From contig JAHWJY010000005.1 of NCBI GenBank assembly GCA_019348135.1, positions 1 to 58,481 on the forward strand: a stretch of 58,481 nucleotides of DNA, written 5' to 3'. Position numbers and translations under genes: made by a program. Source of the stretch: Actinomycetota bacterium. GTDB lineage: Bacteria; Actinomycetota; Nitriliruptoria; Nitriliruptorales; Nitriliruptoraceae. This document shows positions 52,085-58,481 of the stretch, piece after piece (position 1 is the stretch's first letter; the number at the start of each line of letters is the position of its first letter). Below the pieces are notes generated by a model that worked only from the letters and a program-made list of their open reading frames with translations, was not told where the DNA came from and searched no databases.

Positions 52085-52963
52085 TCAGCGCCGGGCGGAG
52101 GCGACCGTGGCGGCGGCCAGCACGACCGCTCCGCCGGCCACGGCGGTGGCCGACAGGCGCTCGTCCGCGACGAGCACCCCGATGCCCAGCGCGACGACCG
52201 GTTCGACGGTCGCGACGATGGCGGCGCGTGAGGCGTCGACCGTGGCGAGCCCCGAGTAGTAGGCGAGGGCCGGCAGGTAGGTCGACACGAGCGCGAGGCC
52301 GGCCAGCAGCAGCCAGGCCCGGGGCGGCAGGGCACGGAACGGCGTGAAGGGCAGCAGCACGACGGCGCCGGTCACGAGGATCCAGGCGCTGATGGTGACC
52401 GGTGCGTACCGGTCGAGGAGGCGCTTGCCGGCGAGGTACCAGGTGGAGTACGACCACCCGGCGGCGAGGCCCCAGGCGACCGACGCCACCGTGACGGTCA
52501 CGCCGTCGCCACCGCCGACGGCGACCAGCACGACGCCGGCGACCGTCGCCGCCACCAACGACCACCGGACGGCGTCGACGTGCTCGCGCAGCAGCGTCGC
52601 CGCCCCGACCGCCACCCACGCCGGCGCGGTGTACAGCAGGATCCACGCGAGGCTCACCCCGCCGTGCTCGATCGCCGCCGCCAGCGCGACGTAGAACAGC
52701 CCGACCGCCACGGCACCGAACACGACCAGGCCGCCGGCGTCGCGCCGGTCGCGCACCCGCAGACCTCCGCGCAGGCCGGCGTGCAGGACGAACACCACGC
52801 CCGCGAGGAGCGCCCGCCAGAACCCGATCTCGACGGCGGACAGGCCGAGGTCGAGGAGCTCGGGGGTGAACAGCCCGATGAACGCCCACAGCACGGCCGC
52901 GACGGCGACGAGCGCGAGCCCGGACGGGGCGCGACGTTGGCTCGGGGCGGCGGAGGTGGTCAT
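52085..52963 (-). CDS. EamA/DMT-family membrane transporter
   Basis: A 292-residue drug/metabolite transporter with ten hydrophobic segments in two EamA repeats. The first repeat starts L-A-L-V-A-V-A-A-V-L-W-A-F-I-G-L-F-T-P and the second S-V-A-W-G-L-A-A-G-W-S-Y-S-T-W-Y; the second ends P-V-V-A-L-G-I-G-V-L-V-A-D-E-R-L. Family members export amino acids or metabolites. A TAGCGT box (minus, 52978-52973) ends nine bases before the ATG, so a leaderless start is possible. Confidence 0.9.
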   Translation of the reverse strand: MTTSAAPSQRRAPSGLALVAVAAVLWAFIGLFTPELLDLGLSAVEIGFWRALLAGVVFVLHAGLRGGLRVRDRRDAGGLVVFGAVAVGLFYVALAAAIEHGGVSLAWILLYTAPAWVAVGAATLLREHVDAVRWSLVAATVAGVVLVAVGGGDGVTVTVASVAWGLAAGWSYSTWYLAGKRLLDRYAPVTISAWILVTGAVVLLPFTPFRALPPRAWLLLAGLALVSTYLPALAYYSGLATVDASRAAIVATVEPVVALGIGVLVADERLSATAVAGGAVVLAAATVASARR

Positions 52964-52980
52964 GGTCGGCGCACGCTACC

Positions 52981-53018
52981 CGGGGTCGTTGACCCCGCCG
53001 GCCACGGCCTCGTACGGT
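52981..53018 (+). promoter_or_regulatory. Promoter of the DUF3556 gene with a hairpin over its -35 box
   Basis: TTGACC (52989-52994) and TACGGT (53013-53018) with an 18-base spacer. A perfect 7-bp inverted repeat CGGGGTC / GACCCCG (52981-52997, loop GTT) overlaps the -35 box and could be an operator or end the EamA upstream region. Confidence 0.6.
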
Positions 53019-53072
53019 CCGGCCGCGACACCGGGCCGGCCGGTGACTCGTGGCCGGTCGAGGAGTCACCGC

Positions 53073-54740
53073 ATGCCGTTGGTGAGGCCGACCCCTCCGA
53101 CGTTCGACGCCGCCGCGTGGCCGCGTCTGCCGTTCCCGGAGCGGCTGCGCGTCGCCGCCCAGGACTGGGCCGTCAACGGCTTCGGGGCGCCGGCCGCGAC
53201 GTACTCCTTCTACCTCGCGAAGCTGGCGGTCTACGTCGGGGTGTGGATGTTCTTCGTCGGCCGGACGCCGGGCCTCGGCGCGCCCACCGAGCTCGCCTCG
53301 TGGTGGGCGGAGCCGATCGCGTTCCAGAAGGCCATCCTCTGGACGCTCGCGTTCGAGGGCCTCGGCCTCGGCTGCGCCAGCGGACCGCTGACGGCGCGCT
53401 ACCTGCCACCGGTCAGCGCCTTCCTGCACTTCGCGCGGCCCGGGACGATCCGCCTGCCCCCATGGCCCGACCGCGTGCCGCTGACCGCAGGCGACCGCCG
53501 CTCGCCGGTCGATGCCGGGCTCTACGTCCTCCACCTGGCGCTGGTGCTGCGTGCCCTGCTCGCCCCCGACCTCGACCTCGTCCACCTCGTCCCCGTCGTG
53601 GTCGTGCTGTCGGTCCTCGGGCTGCGCGACAAGACCGTGTTCCTCGCCTCGCGCTCGGAGCACTACCTCACGACCATCGTGGTGTTCCTCTTCGCGGGCG
53701 ATCTCATCGCGGGCTCGAAGGTGGTCCAGGTCGCGATCTGGTGGTGGGCGGCGACGTCGAAGCTGAACCTGCACTTCCCGGCCGTCATCGCCGTGATGCT
53801 GAGCAACCACCCGCTCCTGCCGAGACGGCTGCGACGGGCGTTGTTCCGGGGCTACCCCGACGACCTCCGGCCGTCACGACTGCCGTTCACGCTGGCCCAC
53901 GCCGGCACCGTGGTGGAGTACGCCTTCCCCGTGCTGCTCCTCCTCGGGACCGGGGGGACGCTCACGCGCATCGGCCTCGTCGTGATGGTGGCGTTCCACC
54001 TCTACATCCTGACGAGCGTGCCCGTGGCGGTCCCGCTCGAGTGGAACGTGCTCGTGATCTACGCCGGGCTGTTCCTCTTCGGTGCCCACGCCGACGTGCG
54101 CGCGTGGGACATCGACTCGCCGCTGCTCGTCGCGTTCCTCCTCGTCGCGGTCGTGCTCGTCCCGCTGATCGGCAACCTGTCGCCGGCGCGGATCTCGTTC
54201 CTGCCGTCGATGCGGTACTACGCCGGCAACTGGGGCTTCAGCTGGTGGCTGTTCCGCGACGACGCCATCGACCGCCTCGACGGCGCCGCCATCGTGACGG
54301 TGTCCCGCGACGTCGCGACCCAGCTCGAACGGTTCTTCGACCGGGAGACCGCGACCACCCTGATGGCGCGCGGCATGGCGTTCCGGGCGATGCACCTCCA
54401 CGGGCGCGTGCTGCCGGACCTCGCCGTGCGCGCCGTCGACGACGTCGAGCGCTACGACATCCGCGACGGCGAGATGATCGCCGGACGCGTGCTGGGGTGG
54501 AACTTCGGCGACGGACACCTCCACCACGAGCAGCTGCTGGCGGCCGTGCAGGACCGTTGCGGGTTCGCGTCCGGGGAGCTGCGGTGCATCTTCGTGGAGT
54601 CGCAGCCGATGGGGCGACCCACCCTCCACTGGCGCATCGTCGACGCGGCCGACGGGCAGCTCGAGGAGGGACACGCGCAGGTCCGGGACCTCATCGAGCG
54701 TCAGCCGTGGCCGCACGCGACGTCCGGAGGGCGACCGTGA
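53073..54740 (+). CDS. DUF3556-family membrane protein
   Basis: A 555-residue integral membrane protein of a family known mainly from mycobacteria and related actinobacteria. The start W-P-R-L-P-F-P-E-R-L-R-V-A-A-Q-D-W-A-V-N-G-F-G-A-P is a family mark. About ten hydrophobic segments fill residues 45-375, with a conserved W-W-W-A-A-T-S-K-L-N-L-H-F-P loop; residues about 385-540 are soluble. Function unknown. ATG has GAGGAG upstream and the stop overlaps the phosphoesterase gene (GTGA). Confidence 0.85.
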   Translation: MPLVRPTPPTFDAAAWPRLPFPERLRVAAQDWAVNGFGAPAATYSFYLAKLAVYVGVWMFFVGRTPGLGAPTELASWWAEPIAFQKAILWTLAFEGLGLGCASGPLTARYLPPVSAFLHFARPGTIRLPPWPDRVPLTAGDRRSPVDAGLYVLHLALVLRALLAPDLDLVHLVPVVVVLSVLGLRDKTVFLASRSEHYLTTIVVFLFAGDLIAGSKVVQVAIWWWAATSKLNLHFPAVIAVMLSNHPLLPRRLRRALFRGYPDDLRPSRLPFTLAHAGTVVEYAFPVLLLLGTGGTLTRIGLVVMVAFHLYILTSVPVAVPLEWNVLVIYAGLFLFGAHADVRAWDIDSPLLVAFLLVAVVLVPLIGNLSPARISFLPSMRYYAGNWGFSWWLFRDDAIDRLDGAAIVTVSRDVATQLERFFDRETATTLMARGMAFRAMHLHGRVLPDLAVRAVDDVERYDIRDGEMIAGRVLGWNFGDGHLHHEQLLAAVQDRCGFASGELRCIFVESQPMGRPTLHWRIVDAADGQLEEGHAQVRDLIERQPWPHATSGGRP

Positions 54741-55585
54741 CCCTCCGGGCCTCCCGCATCGCGGTGCTCGGGGACCTGTCGGGCCACCTCAAGCCCCTGC
54801 TGACGACCCTCGCCGAGCTCGGCGTCGAGGTCGACTCGCGGGACGTCCCGCGGCGGGTGACGTGGCCGGAGGACCTCGTGGTCGTCCAGGTCGGCGACCT
54901 GGTCCACAAGGGACCGGTCAGCGAGCTGGTCGTCGCGGTCGTCGAGTCGCTGTTCCGCCGGACCGGTCGGTGGGTCCAGCTCGTCGGCAACCACGAGGCG
55001 CAGTACCTCCCCGGCGGTATCCCGTTCTGGCAGCCCCGCATCGACGCCGTCATCGCCGCCAAGCTGGGGGAGTGGTGGGAGACGGGCTTCCTCCGCCCCG
55101 CCGTCGCCATCGACGACGAGCGGCTCGGTCCGGTCCTGGTCAGCCACGGCGGCCTCACGCTGCGATCGTGGCAGGAGCTGGGCGAGCCCGACCACGTCGG
55201 CGTCGCCGCGGCGCTGGCCCGGCCCGAGCACCACGCCCGCCACGTCCTCGCCGCGGGACAGATGGCGGCCCGGGACGCCGACCCGGGCGTCGCCTGGACC
55301 GAGCCCCATCGCGAGCTCCGCATCCCGTGGATCGTCGAGGGGCAGGCCGGCCGGCCGGTACCGTTCTCGCAGGTGCACGGCCACGCCCAGCCGCTCCTGC
55401 CGCCGAGCGAGGGGCGGGGCGTGCCGGCGGACCTCCGGCGGTCGACGACCGTCACGCCCGTGGGGCACGTGCGCACCCGCACCGGCGGCCGCGAGATCAT
55501 CGGCATCGACCCCGGCGCCGGCGGGCGTCCGCGGCGCCCGCGCCCGCTGCTCCTCTCCGGCGAGCTCCACCTCCCCGGAGCCTGA
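54737..55585 (+). CDS. Metallophosphoesterase (calcineurin-like)
   Basis: A 282-residue dinuclear-metal phosphoesterase. The metal-binding pattern is I-A-V-L-G-D-L-S-G-H (Asp, His), V-V-Q-V-G-D-L-V-H-K-G (Asp), V-G-N-H-E-A-Q-Y (Asn, His), V-S-H-G-G-L-T and V-H-G-H-A-Q, all present. Substrate unknown; related bacterial enzymes act on phosphodiesters or Ap4A-like dinucleotides. GTG overlaps the DUF3556 stop, so the pair is translated together and may act on one membrane-associated substrate. Confidence 0.9.
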   Translation: MTLRASRIAVLGDLSGHLKPLLTTLAELGVEVDSRDVPRRVTWPEDLVVVQVGDLVHKGPVSELVVAVVESLFRRTGRWVQLVGNHEAQYLPGGIPFWQPRIDAVIAAKLGEWWETGFLRPAVAIDDERLGPVLVSHGGLTLRSWQELGEPDHVGVAAALARPEHHARHVLAAGQMAARDADPGVAWTEPHRELRIPWIVEGQAGRPVPFSQVHGHAQPLLPPSEGRGVPADLRRSTTVTPVGHVRTRTGGREIIGIDPGAGGRPRRPRPLLLSGELHLPGA

Positions 55586-55591
55586 GCCCGC

Positions 55592-55637
55592 GATCCGGGC
55601 AGCGGATGTCGGCATGTCGACATCCCGTTCCCGGATC
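55592..55637. terminator. Bidirectional terminator between the phosphoesterase and dinB
   Basis: Two nested stems: outer GATCCGGG / CCCGGATC (55592-55599 with 55630-55637) and inner GGATGTCG / CGACATCC (55604-55611 with 55618-55625), loop of six bases. It sits in the 68-base gap between convergent stops. Confidence 0.75.
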
Positions 55638-55653
55638 CCGGTCGCCGTGGCGG

Positions 55654-56739
55654 TCAGCCGAAGAGGCGCGGCTGCTCCACGTCGCTCAGGTTCGAGGCGC
55701 TGAACCCGACGAGCCGGATGGGCTCCTCGCCGGCGGCCTCCCACGCCTCGACCGCGAGCTCCCGGGCGAGGTCACCGAGGGTCTCGGGGTCGCGTGTGCC
55801 GGCCGCGATCGTGCGTGACCGTGAGCGGTCCTCGAACCCGGTCGTGCGCAGCTTCACGGTCGCGGTCCGGGCGTAGCGTCCGGAGCGCTCCAGCTGACCG
55901 GCGACGGCTTCGGCGGCCGATGCCGCGGCTTCGGCGATCGACGTCGTGGTGGCGAGGTCGGAGACGAAGGTCCGCTCGTGCGAGACCTGCTTGCGCGCGG
56001 ACGGCGGGTCGATGGTCGTCGGGGCCTGGTTCCACGCGCCGGCGACCAGCGCCGCGCGCGCCGCCCGGCCGACCACCCGGCGCAGCAGCACGCCGTCGGC
56101 CACGCGGAGGTCGGCGACCGTCTCGATCCCCGCGTCGTGCAGCGCGGCCGCGGTGACCGGTCCGCATCCCGGCAGGGCGCGCACCGGCAGCGTCGCCATC
56201 CACGCCAGCAGCGTCGCGTCGTCCATCCAGGTCACGGTGCCGGGACCGTGCACGGACTTGGTGTGGCCGGACAGGAGCTTCGCCCCGAGCTTCGTCGACG
56301 CCGCCCCGATCGAGACGGTGAGCCCGACCTCGGCGAGCACCGCGTCGACGACCCGTCGTGCGGCCCGTTCCGGGTCCACCGCCGTGACGGCCAGGTAGGC
56401 CTCGTCGATCGAGACCTGCTCGACGAGCCCGTCGTCGGCGGAGGCGGCGAGCACGGCCATGACGTGCGCGGACGCGCGGCGGTACCGCTCGTGGTCGGGG
56501 GCGACGATGACGTAGCTCGGCAGCATCCGCACGGCCGTGCTCATCGGCATCGCCGAGCGCACGCCCTCCTGCTTGGCTTCCATCGAGGCCGCCGCGACGA
56601 CCGATCGCGGTCCGGTGCCGCCGACCAGCACCGCCTGGCCGACGAGCGACGGGTCGTCGCGCTGGTGCACCTGGGCGAACATCGAGTCGACGTCGGCGTG
56701 CAGGACCACGCGGCGGGGCGGGGCGGTGGGGTCGGTCAT
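55654..56739 (-). CDS. dinB: DNA polymerase IV (Y-family)
   Basis: A 361-residue lesion-bypass polymerase. H-A-D-V-D-S-M-F-A-Q-V (metal ligand Asp) and V-S-I-D-E-A-Y-L (Asp-Glu pair) form the active site. The little-finger domain ends in Q-P-R-L-F-G at the very C-terminus, a beta-clamp-binding motif. ATG overlaps the stop of the alkyltransferase-like gene (ATGA). No SOS box is visible upstream of the operon, so damage induction through LexA is not supported by sequence. Confidence 0.95.
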   Translation of the reverse strand: MTDPTAPPRRVVLHADVDSMFAQVHQRDDPSLVGQAVLVGGTGPRSVVAAASMEAKQEGVRSAMPMSTAVRMLPSYVIVAPDHERYRRASAHVMAVLAASADDGLVEQVSIDEAYLAVTAVDPERAARRVVDAVLAEVGLTVSIGAASTKLGAKLLSGHTKSVHGPGTVTWMDDATLLAWMATLPVRALPGCGPVTAAALHDAGIETVADLRVADGVLLRRVVGRAARAALVAGAWNQAPTTIDPPSARKQVSHERTFVSDLATTTSIAEAAASAAEAVAGQLERSGRYARTATVKLRTTGFEDRSRSRTIAAGTRDPETLGDLARELAVEAWEAAGEEPIRLVGFSASNLSDVEQPRLFG

Positions 56740-57059
56740 CGACCGGGGAGGAGGCGACGGTCGTCGTCGACCCGGACGCCCTCGGCCTCGAGCAGCGGGA
56801 CCTGCACCGGCGCGTGGGTGCGGTAGATCCGGCCGGTGGAGGGCACGACCCGCCACCACGGCAGTCCCGGCACGCGCCGGAGCACGTTCGCCACCGCCTG
56901 CGCGGAGCCCGGCCGCCCCGCTTCGAGCGCGACCTCGGCGTAGGTGACGACCTCGCCGTCGCCGAGCCCCCGGACCACGGCCACGACGGCCTCCTGGAAC
57001 GGCGTCAGCCGCTCCGGGGGCTCCGGGTGCGCGCCCGGGGGGCGCGGCGCCTCAGTCAA
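56736..57059 (-). CDS. Alkyltransferase-like (ATL) DNA-binding protein
   Basis: A 107-residue protein with the helix-turn-helix DNA-binding domain of O6-alkylguanine-DNA alkyltransferases (F-Q-E-A-V-V-A-V-V-R-G-L-G-D-G-E-V-V-T-Y-A-E-V-A). The reactive Cys of the P-C-H-R-V motif is replaced: here L-P-W-W-R-V-V, as in ATL proteins that bind alkylated bases and hand them to nucleotide excision repair. Start is TTG at 57059, three bases after the stop of the M23-like gene; no better in-frame start leaves the domain whole. Coupled to dinB. Confidence 0.9.
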   Translation of the reverse strand: MTEAPRPPGAHPEPPERLTPFQEAVVAVVRGLGDGEVVTYAEVALEAGRPGSAQAVANVLRRVPGLPWWRVVPSTGRIYRTHAPVQVPLLEAEGVRVDDDRRLLPGR

Positions 57060-57062
57060 CGG

Positions 57063-58097
57063 CTAACAGCCGCCGCTGCCGGGGTTCTTCACGTCGGGGA
57101 TGGACAGATCCACGACCTCGAGGTGCACGTGCGGCCACCCGGTGCCGTTGTGGTCGTCCACCTGCGACGTGAAGGGCAGCGGGGTCGGCCCGCCGGCGAG
57201 CACGGTCTGCCCGGCCACCACGCGGTCCCCGGCCCGGACGCGCACCCCGTCGATGTGGAGGAGCTTGACCTCCCACCCGCGGTGCTCGTCGGGTTCGATC
57301 ACGGCGTAGTCGTCCGAGTAGCGGCAGTACAGCGTGTAGGTGCCGGCGCGCTTGACCGTCCCGGTGACGGGCGAGCGGATCTCGGCGCCGCGGGCGGCGA
57401 CGATGTCGGCGGCGCTGCGCCGGCCCGACAACCGGCCGCGGCTCGGCAGGACCGTCGACGGGGTCCGTGACGCCAGCGCCGTCATGTCGCGCGCGCCCTC
57501 GTGGTTCGACTGGTGGTAGCCGATCAGCTCCACGTGCTCGGCCGGCTGGCGCAGGGTCACGCCGCCGACGGTCGCGAAGACCGGGAAGCGGTCGGTGGCC
57601 CGGGTCCCCGCCGCCAGCAGCCTGTCGACGTCGGCGGCGTCGATGACGTTGCCGACCGCGACGCCCAGCCGCCGCGCGAGCGCGAGCAGGTCGGCGTCGT
57701 CGACGACGTTGCCGTAGCCGACCGAGAGCCCCGCGAAGACGGGCTCGAACGCGGCGTACGCCGCGCCGGGCGTGGGGGCGGCGGGCGTGGTGATCGTCGG
57801 CGTGGTCGTGCCGGTGCTCGGCGGTGCGGTCGCCGCCGCCCGCCGCGCGGCCAGGGCCACGATGTGGTCGAGGTCGCCGGCGTCGAGGACCTGGCCGACG
57901 TCGTGGCCGAGCAGGCCGGCGAGCCGGGTGAGGTCGGCCTCGTCGACCCGCGAGCCGTACCCGAGGCCCACGGCCTCGAAGGCCGGCTCGGCGGTCGCGA
58001 GCTCCGCGAGCGTCAGCGACGTCGTCGCGGAGACGACCGAGGCCGCCCCCGCCACCAGCATCACCGCTGCCGCGGCGGCGATCATCCGTGCGTTCAA
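57063..58097 (-). CDS. Exported M23-family-like metallopeptidase
   Basis: A 344-residue exported protein. Signal segment to about residue 24 (MNARMIAAAAAVMLVAGAASVVSA). Residues 25-185 hold two similar helical modules (A-F-E-A-V-G-L-G-Y-G-S-R-V-D-E-A-D-L and V-F-A-G-L-S-V-G-Y-G-N-V-V-D-D-A-D-L) joined by a Thr/Pro linker. The C-terminal part resembles M23 LytM domains: I-R-S-P-V-T-G-T-V, a V-K-L-L-H-I segment, V-V-A-G-Q-T-V-L-A-G and H-V-H-L-E-V. The upstream His/Asp pair may be in S-N-H-E-G-A-R-D. TTG at 58097 has GGGAGG seven bases upstream and is preferred over ATG at 58085. Confidence 0.75.
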   Translation of the reverse strand: MNARMIAAAAAVMLVAGAASVVSATTSLTLAELATAEPAFEAVGLGYGSRVDEADLTRLAGLLGHDVGQVLDAGDLDHIVALAARRAAATAPPSTGTTTPTITTPAAPTPGAAYAAFEPVFAGLSVGYGNVVDDADLLALARRLGVAVGNVIDAADVDRLLAAGTRATDRFPVFATVGGVTLRQPAEHVELIGYHQSNHEGARDMTALASRTPSTVLPSRGRLSGRRSAADIVAARGAEIRSPVTGTVKRAGTYTLYCRYSDDYAVIEPDEHRGWEVKLLHIDGVRVRAGDRVVAGQTVLAGGPTPLPFTSQVDDHNGTGWPHVHLEVVDLSIPDVKNPGSGGC

Positions 58098-58264
58098 TCC
58101 GTCGCCTCCCGGCGGGGCCCGGCCCCCTCGTCCGGCGAGGCTACCGGGCGTCCGGCGGGAAGCGGACGGAACGGTCGGGAACGCTCGCGGGCGAGGGCGT
58201 CGTGTGGGAACATCCGCGTCGTGGGGGAGCGTGGCCCGGGAGGCCGGGCGGGAGGACGGGATCG

Positions 58265-58481
58265 ATGGCGACCGCGGTCGTGGTGTCGCAGGGAACGTGG
58301 GCGGGGGAGATCGTCGCCGCCGGTCGTCGGTTCGCCGCGATCTCGCTGGCCGGGGCGCTGTCCGGCGTGCTCGTGGGCGGCGTCGGTGGCCGTCTGGCGA
58401 TGCTGCTCATCGCCCGGCTGAACCCGCAGGCGACCGGCAGGATCAGCGACGACGGGTTCCGCATGGGGACCTTCACCCCGT
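58265..58481 (+). CDS. Membrane protein, N-terminal part
   Basis: The first 72 residues of a protein cut by the window edge. A hydrophobic helix with small residues (I-S-L-A-G-A-L-S-G-V-L-V-G-G-V-G-G-R-L-A-M-L-L) is followed by I-S-D-D-G-F-R-M-G. This G-G-x-G-G-R-L-A-M ... S-D-D-G-F pattern recurs in uncharacterised actinobacterial membrane proteins. ATG has GGGAGGA upstream. The 167-base gap before it (58098-58264) holds the divergent promoters, with a TAGCCT box (minus, 58143-58138) for the M23-like gene. Confidence 0.65.
   Translation, partial: MATAVVVSQGTWAGEIVAAGRRFAAISLAGALSGVLVGGVGGRLAMLLIARLNPQATGRISDDGFRMGTFTP

Noticed and set aside
58140-58215. GAAC words near the M23-like promoter as an SOS box for the ATL-dinB operon.
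   Set aside because: The words are not followed by N4-GTTC; no palindrome of the LexA type is present.

Overview
The window is a contiguous chromosomal segment of a very GC-rich actinobacterium. Evidence for the phylum is conserved gene order: recX, then miaB - extradiol-dioxygenase-like gene - miaA, then dapF - hflX, lexA divergent from a LysM cell-division suppressor, and nrdR close by. Other supports are actinobacterial SOS boxes (GAAC-N4-GTTC), an adenosylcobalamin-dependent ribonucleotide reductase, F420-type oxidoreductases, an LPXTG surface protein and cell-wall-binding type 2 repeats. A deep-branching lineage such as Nitriliruptoria is plausible (CWB2 repeats and a true nitrilase fit), but that is inference. 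I see no rRNA, tRNA, CRISPR array, insertion sequence, phage or plasmid gene.

Layout. 1-13.9 kb is a housekeeping block: recX (partial), a HAD phosphatase, miaB/miaA, a wall-anchored secreted alpha/beta hydrolase on the other strand, dapF, hflX, the SOS hub lexA/yneA-like with three perfect and one near-perfect LexA boxes, a PPOX-type oxidoreductase, nrdR, a hotdog protein and otsB. 13.9-19.0 kb carries transport and enzyme genes (TauE/SafE, GNAT, amidase, AI-2E exporter family) and a membrane protein with a His/Asp-rich tail coded by a 15-bp tandem repeat. 19.0-22.3 kb is nrdJ with a strong promoter, two candidate NrdR boxes and a 14-bp terminator stem.

22.4-27.3 kb is more accessory: a methyltransferase, a TfoX-like protein, a nitrilase, a beta-propeller lipoprotein and two convergent secreted proteins of unknown function. 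27-34.6 kb has a nickel-binding-like protein, a large LuxR/ATPase regulator coupled to an F420-dependent LLM oxidoreductase, a pseudouridine synthase coupled to a pirin, and a GAF-ANTAR regulator divergent from an LPXTG protein built on heptad repeats. 34.6-39.3 kb holds a HAD - lipoprotein pair, a glutathionyl-hydroquinone-reductase-like enzyme and a DrrAB-type ABC exporter. 39.4-47.5 kb has a DEAD-box helicase, another LLM oxidoreductase, two tandem SCO6745-like paralogues, a DsrE protein and a coupled acyl-CoA dehydrogenase - phosphotransferase - histidine phosphatase operon.

47.6-58.5 kb has a GNAT remnant, a molybdopterin-fold lipoprotein coupled to a sensor kinase, an SGNH hydrolase, an ArsR-AHSA1 operon under a perfect 28-bp palindromic operator, an EamA exporter, a DUF3556 membrane protein coupled to a phosphoesterase, and an unusual M23-like - alkyltransferase-like - dinB operon.

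Two features recur. Many adjacent genes overlap by four bases (GTGA or ATGA), implying translational coupling. Several genes have a TAnnnT -10 box ending only 7-9 bases before the start codon, as expected for leaderless transcripts.
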